A stretch of DNA of 64,000 nucleotides from Atopsyche davidsoni (lineage: Eukaryota; Arthropoda; Insecta; Trichoptera; Hydrobiosidae): positions 4,378,501 through 4,442,500 of the forward strand of contig JAILWY010000016.1 in NCBI GenBank assembly GCA_022113835.1, written 5' to 3'. The notes under the pieces were generated by a model. That model did not search any database. It was not told the DNA's origin and saw only the letters and a list, made by a program, of their open reading frames with translations. Numbering within the stretch: position 1 is the stretch's first letter; every line of letters begins with the position of its first letter. The translations under genes and the position numbers were made by a program. This document shows, piece after piece, positions 58,985-64,000 of the stretch.

Positions 58985-59140
58985 GCACAATAAACTAATA
59001 CAGCGCAGCCAGACTCGGCATCTGTCGCCTCCAATGTAAACATTTTTCCTCCGCTGCAATCCATCAATATTGACGCGGCGCGGCGCTGAAGCCGGGGACT
59101 CCCCCAAAGCTCGCCGATTAGATTGAGTCGGAAAAAGTTC
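58985..59140. promoter_or_regulatory. Candidate enhancer with Hox/Exd-like word
   Basis: GCAATCCATCAATATTGACGCGG near 59057-59079 contains ATCCATCAAT, which on the other strand resembles Exd/Hox words (ATTGATGGAT). GATTAGATTGAGTCGG follows near 59114. The block is GC-rich and not coding. Confidence 0.35.
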
Positions 59141-59995
59141 TATTTTCTTTTTCTTCTTCTGTCGGCGTTGAGTTCTATTTCTCCTTTTACGTGAGTTTGG
59201 ATTTGTGGAATTCGTAAATTATTGAGGGGAATCTAAATACGGCTCTACCTCGGTACGCGTTCTTGAGTCTATGTTTGAAATACGAGTATTACAGCGTATG
59301 AACTCCGTTGCACTTACAACCGTATTATGTGGTTTCCTCGGTAGGACTGCCGTAATCTAATATGGCTTAATTATCTATACGTATAAATACAGCGGCCTTG
59401 TCACATTGTGCGTCGTGTACATTATATATAAGTCCGCTGTGCAAATTCCGAGTACAACCAAACTAATATCGGACTTTTCTAAATATTTAGATATTCAAAA
59501 TCATTTTTTTGGTCAGATAGCGCAATGTTTGAATTTTTATATCTTATTGTGTTTCAAATATTGTATTGATGTTTTCATAGTCATATTCAAGGCAAACTTG
59601 GGGTTACATTGTTATAGAATATATGGATAAATTGAGTGTTGGCTTGTTATAGTAATCGCTCAGGTAGGTGGAGCTCCAGCCGCGACGTCAATATCTACGT
59701 ACAGATCTGAAGAAGCGTATCTAAAACGTTCACAACATATTTATTAAGGATTACTCTAGTACATTTATCTACAATATGCTAGATTTGTTTGAAATAATAT
59801 CAGAAACACGCGTTTGCAACGATGCAATTCTAAGCTTAGTATTGTAATGTACTTTGTTTAATAGGACTAGCATTACTTATAGCACAGGCTGAGAAAGTGT
59901 AGTTTAAAAATTCTCAAAATCAGAAGAACAATTAAAACCTTAGTTTATTTAATAAATGATTAAAGAATTACTCCGTACCGTACTTTTTAATACTT
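59141..59995. other. AT-rich noncoding DNA
   Basis: Nothing is recognised. Confidence 0.5.
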
Positions 59996-59999
59996 GCCA

Positions 60000-60330
60000 T
60001 CGGCACAAACGGTTCGGGAATGAATAGAGCGGCGCAGGCCGCTGCCCCCGACGGACTTTCTAGCGTACGGCTCGACACACGCTCCGTCCAAATTAATCCA
60101 TTGATTCCATCGGCACTCCCATGATTGTGATATTCCGACATAAATTATATTGGGATTTCAATTAATGGCCCGGAACGATCTTCGGGCGCGCCGGGAATGC
60201 CCAACGCGCGGCCCGGGAGCGCGGGATTTATTACTTTCCGATCTGTGCACCCCTGCCCGCGAATACATTACGTGTGACGCGAGGAACGCCAAAACTCTTT
60301 CTGCGAAACTAATGTGCGGGTAGCTGCCAC
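60000..60330. promoter_or_regulatory. Large candidate enhancer
   Basis: A complex block with AAATTAATCCATTGATTCC near 60090-60108 (bicoid/Otd-like TAATCC beside Exd/Hox-like CCATTGATT), TTCAATTAATGGCCCGG near 60157, and GGGATTTATTACTTTCC near 60222. GC-rich linkers separate them. No frame runs through it. With 23710-24160 and 14200-14760, this is among the best enhancer candidates. Confidence 0.45.
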
Positions 60331-62435
60331 ATCTGCGCGAATGCCAAAGGGAAGTCTTGTGTTGCCTATAAAAATATGCTTAATTAACTATTGTTACTTA
60401 TAAGAAAACACTTACAAGATTTTCTTGCTTAATCATTAGAATTATGCAAATCAGAAGGTTGTGATGTGTCTTTTTAAAGTGTTACTGTACATGCATACAA
60501 CATTTCCATAGTACAGCATCATCATCAAGATAAGAAAATATCTGACAAACCATCTAATAAATATAAATAAAATAATACACAGAACATCTACAAATATCGA
60601 TTCCCGTAGTCACGAATGACAAATCTCATGTAAAACGAAAACATTTAATAAAATGTTCCTACTAGTTGGAAAAAAAATTATTTTGTTTTATTTCAGATCC
60701 TATTTTTTTCATTCATAATTTTAATGTATTTGAATGCATGGTTTTAAGAAATTAAAGACGTATACACGCACGCATGGCATCTTGTCGATACTTTTTTGTT
60801 TCTTTTGATTCATTGTTGACGGCATCCTCTCTTTGTTACGGGTAAACAATTCACCTCCGAACCACCCAATAAGGCTCCATTTATTCATGCTCGTGTATTC
60901 AAGGGTCGCTCGTCTACAGGTTATTAATGCCAACTTACGTTTGTCTCAAGTACCCGTATTTAAGTATATTAAAGATTTTCGCCGTGTCGGAAAATTAAAT
61001 TTCTACGAAATAAGTAATAAAGTTTCAGCGCTAACGTTACTCAGAAAACAAATTATAATTGAATATTGAAGCAAAGTATTATAAATTCCAAGTTTTCTTC
61101 AATTTTATTAAATGGTGAGTTTTATTTTAATTTTTCAGCTAAAAACCTCCAATTGTGATAACTGTGAAGAAAAAAAAACACGTGATAAGCACAAGATCTA
61201 ATTTATTAGATAAATCTTTAAACTCTGTACACAAAAACATTAAACAAGGATTAAGTTATGCTCTCAAAGTAATGTTTTTATCATATCATGATAAAAAAGT
61301 AAACATGCATATAACCATTAGGTTTTTTTTATAAGAGAATATAAAAACATGTAACATTAAAAAAAAATTATAATTATATTGTATGATAATGTATAATTGA
61401 AACCACGATAATTAGCTTTAAGTTTTTGCTTTCAAAAAAATTACCTAATCTAACACTATACTTGGATTTTTATTTTTCTATGGTTTTTTTTGCTAGCCCT
61501 TGCTTTTACGTTCCTTTATACTAATTTGATTAGATTATTTTTATGTTTTAGCTTTTTATCGATATTGATTTTAAGAGTTTCACTCCTAAGCATAACAGAG
61601 CACCCTTGTTTCTTTGTGTGCGTAGTGAGAGGTTCATTATGCAATGCCTTTGAAAATACCGGATCAGAGCTAATCCATCAAATATCACATTATCTCTGCC
61701 ATGCCGCCGCACCCAGTATTGCTCGCTCTCTGTGATCTCCTTGCAGGCATTTCTTGCAACATAATATTATCCGTTTTAGATATATTTATAAAGACACACA
61801 GGGGTAATTGAATTAAATGGGCACTTTAATGTAGATGTAATGCTTTTAGATTGAATAATTGTTTTTTACGCGCATCAGCGATCCCATGAACCCCGAATGA
61901 CTCGACCGATTATCACAATGGGAACACTACTTTTTTCTATTAGAAAACAATGCAGTATTTTATTAAAAAAGTAAATGCGTGTTGTGTAATTTAAAGGTAT
62001 TGTTGACAAAAGTTTTAGAGTTTTTCAATTAAGCTTTAACAGCATATCAAGCGTTAAAAATCATGTCCTGTAGCATCTTTGTCAATACCAATGTATCTAG
62101 TTGCAAGTCATTTTGTAAATTTACCAACAATGTTACATAAATAAAATATAAAAACACAGTTTTATTCACGTTTAGTAAAGTCTTATATTTTAGTTATAAC
62201 CAGGCGATGGTGAAATTTATGTCAATGAATGCAATATTCGAATTAACAAAAAATATAAGTATTGGGAAAAGCAATAAATATATACGACAAAATTGATAAA
62301 AATCTATACATACAAAAACATTTTTTTAAATTATTTTTAATAAATAATCACACCTGCCATACATAGATTTTTTTTAAGCCTATGTATTAATAAATTATAT
62401 TGTTTTTTTTTTTTTTAATAAAATGATTACATATC
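60331..62435. other. AT-rich noncoding DNA
   Basis: No gene or repeat is recognised. The frame 61490-61735 is hydrophobic by composition and has no partner exon. Confidence 0.5.
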
Positions 62436-62439
62436 CCTG

Positions 62440-62585
62440 CTTGTACACACGTGTACGTGCGGGGAACACGCAGTGCAGTGCACAATGGTGATTGTGTGCA
62501 GCGAAGGCGAGTGCCGCATTAATTGGCCCGCTCCTGCCTAGGCTCCCCGCCCGGCGGACCCCCATCACTCCTACCCCACGTCTAG
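62440..62585. promoter_or_regulatory. GC-rich candidate regulatory element
   Basis: A sharp island with CACGTG near 62448, a repeated GTGCAGTGCAC word near 62470, and CCGCATTAATTGGCCCG near 62512. No open frame is present. Confidence 0.35.
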
Positions 62586-63475
62586 ATTTAAGAACTTAAT
62601 GCACCGGGTTTTATGGACTTTGACTAACTTTTTCAGTAATTATTATAAGGTATTAGAGCTTTTGAAGCTTACGTAGTTATTAAGGCTCCCGAGTGTTGCC
62701 AAAATTGCTCCTGTATATACATCATACATAACTACCCCTTCTTAGTTATTTATTCTATGCTCGAACCATTATTACAGAGGGTTGCAACTATTTGGGTTGT
62801 ACTTGGGATTTCAGTCTTGTCTTTTTATTAATGATCACGCAGATTAATCGAAGCTACAAATTGTTACATTTTGTATTTATTTTGACACAATCTATTAAAA
62901 CATATTTTTCATTCTTCTTCACCTTTAAAATATTGATTTTTTTTGTCATGCTTGAAATAAATTTATGTTATTTTTTATGTTTTTCGAGTAGTAATTTTAT
63001 TTTATTTATATACAAATCCACTGTACTCATGGATGGCATACATGCATTTTGTATTGTTTTTTTTTTTTTTTTAATAAATTACTTATTTCAATATTCAATG
63101 ATATATAAACCTGTAAAAAATTAATTGATATTTTTATACATTTTGATGAAAAAGTACGTCTAATGAAACACAAAAACAAACATATTAAATACTTGTTTAT
63201 ATTTAGGGAATAAAATCATATTATGTATTTCAATTCAATTAATACAGCAATGCATGCAATTTCAACTTAATGTAAACTCCGCTTCTCCGTAACATCGTCT
63301 AATAGTTCCAACGACCACCTAATTTGGAGTTTTTGAATTCAAATCAACATCGGACAACTAACAAAAACTACACATCACGTTCTCTATTTGCTTCTGAAAT
63401 GAATACAAGCTGTCTTTTATTATAATTCATACGCGTAGATTGCATAAGGAATACGCCATGTTTAATACAACGCAG
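62586..63475. other. AT-rich noncoding DNA
   Basis: No gene is seen. The 110-codon frame 62792-63124 is Phe/Ile/Leu-rich through T-runs and is probably chance. Confidence 0.5.
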
Positions 63476-63479
63476 TAAT

Positions 63480-63860
63480 CAAAGAAACGCTCTGGCCGAG
63501 CGTCGCCCAAATTAGGCTTCTTTCTGCCGAGCCGCTGTGATTAATACTCCTGCATTATATATGACGTCGGCCATTTTGCGTGTCCATAATTTGTCTCTGC
63601 CCTTCAGTCATTTCTCAGTGGACCCTCGCAAATTACTGCGACCAAGGATCGTTACTCATTTTGTTCCCCGCTCTCTCAAGAGTCTGGCTGAATAATTGAT
63701 GCCGATGTGACCGCAGGCGCCCGCGACTCGCTCTGCATCGAGAGCCCTGCCAATTATTACTATACAATATCGTTAGTCGAAATGCGATGTGTTTTATTGT
63801 GGCCCCGGTATTGTGATTAATGAAATGGATGACTCGGAAAAATCAGAAACACGCGGTAAT
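63480..63860. promoter_or_regulatory. Large candidate cis-regulatory module
   Basis: About 380 bp of complex sequence has many homeodomain-type words: GTGATTAATACTCC near 63537, GAATAATTGATG near 63690, CCAATTATTAC near 63750 and GTGATTAATGAAATGG near 63812. It also has ATGACGTCGG, a CRE variant, near 63561. It carries no coding frame. Confidence 0.45.
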
Positions 63861-64000
63861 CGCTCATTTCGCTTCTAACTTGTTAAAAACATCTGGGTAT
63901 TGCTTGATTAACGATTGGTGAATCTAAAAATAAAATGATATATAGATAATCACATATATATAGTTTTGACAACTTCGTTTATTTTTTTTTGTATATTGTA

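Noticed and set aside
62792..63124. 110-codon hydrophobic frame resembling a membrane protein
   Set aside because: The hydrophobicity comes from T-rich codons (Phe, Leu, Ile) through poly-T runs. No conserved motif is visible.
1..64000. CRISPR arrays, bacterial operons, ribosomal RNA genes
   Set aside because: No such structures are visible; the only regular array is the tRNA-His array, and the sequence has eukaryotic character throughout.

Overview
The window looks like nuclear DNA of an insect, most probably a lepidopteran. It is strongly AT-rich. It carries piggyBac, hAT and mariner remnants, degraded tRNA-derived SINE pieces and eukaryotic tRNA genes, and has no bacterial-style gene packing. 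The species call is inference. I found no complete protein-coding gene of the host. Almost all open frames are short and random-looking.

The most economical reading is that most of the window is the inside of one or more very long introns (or regulatory DNA) of a plus-strand gene. Three sites on the plus strand, at 9168/9169, 20165/20166 and 40853/40854, join a good 3' splice site directly to a 5' splice site (pyrimidine tract, CAG, then GTAAxx). That is the signature of recursive splicing in long insect introns. By eye I found no comparably strong site on the minus strand. Scattered through the AT-rich background are GC-richer islands of 150-500 bp with homeodomain-type (TAAT), Hox/Exd-like (TGATTTATGA), CRE (TGACGTCA, three perfect copies) and E-box words. 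They look like cis-regulatory modules of a developmental gene.

The centrepiece is 33590-37450. Eleven intact tRNA-His(GTG) genes, plus a twelfth cut short, stand in a head-to-tail array with a unit of about 196 bp. A short non-autonomous hAT element lies on each side, both in the same orientation. The OUTER ends of the pair are bordered by a perfect 8-bp direct repeat, GTATAACG. The two INNER flanks (CCTTAAAG and GTCTAGTG) match neither it nor each other. This is the footprint expected if the two hAT copies moved together as a composite transposon carrying the tRNA array. The right hAT copy also contains a decayed mariner.

Other mobile DNA: an internally deleted piggyBac-like element at 46279-47317, with TTAA target duplications and the C-terminal Cys-rich part of its transposase; two copies, about 51 kb apart, of an unclassified interspersed repeat of about 0.53 kb; a possible small MITE at 26924-27312; and five decayed tRNA-SINE-like pieces. 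Smaller structures include a C-rich 17-bp minisatellite with G-quadruplex potential at 6811-6912 and a pre-miRNA-shaped hairpin at 50424-50512.
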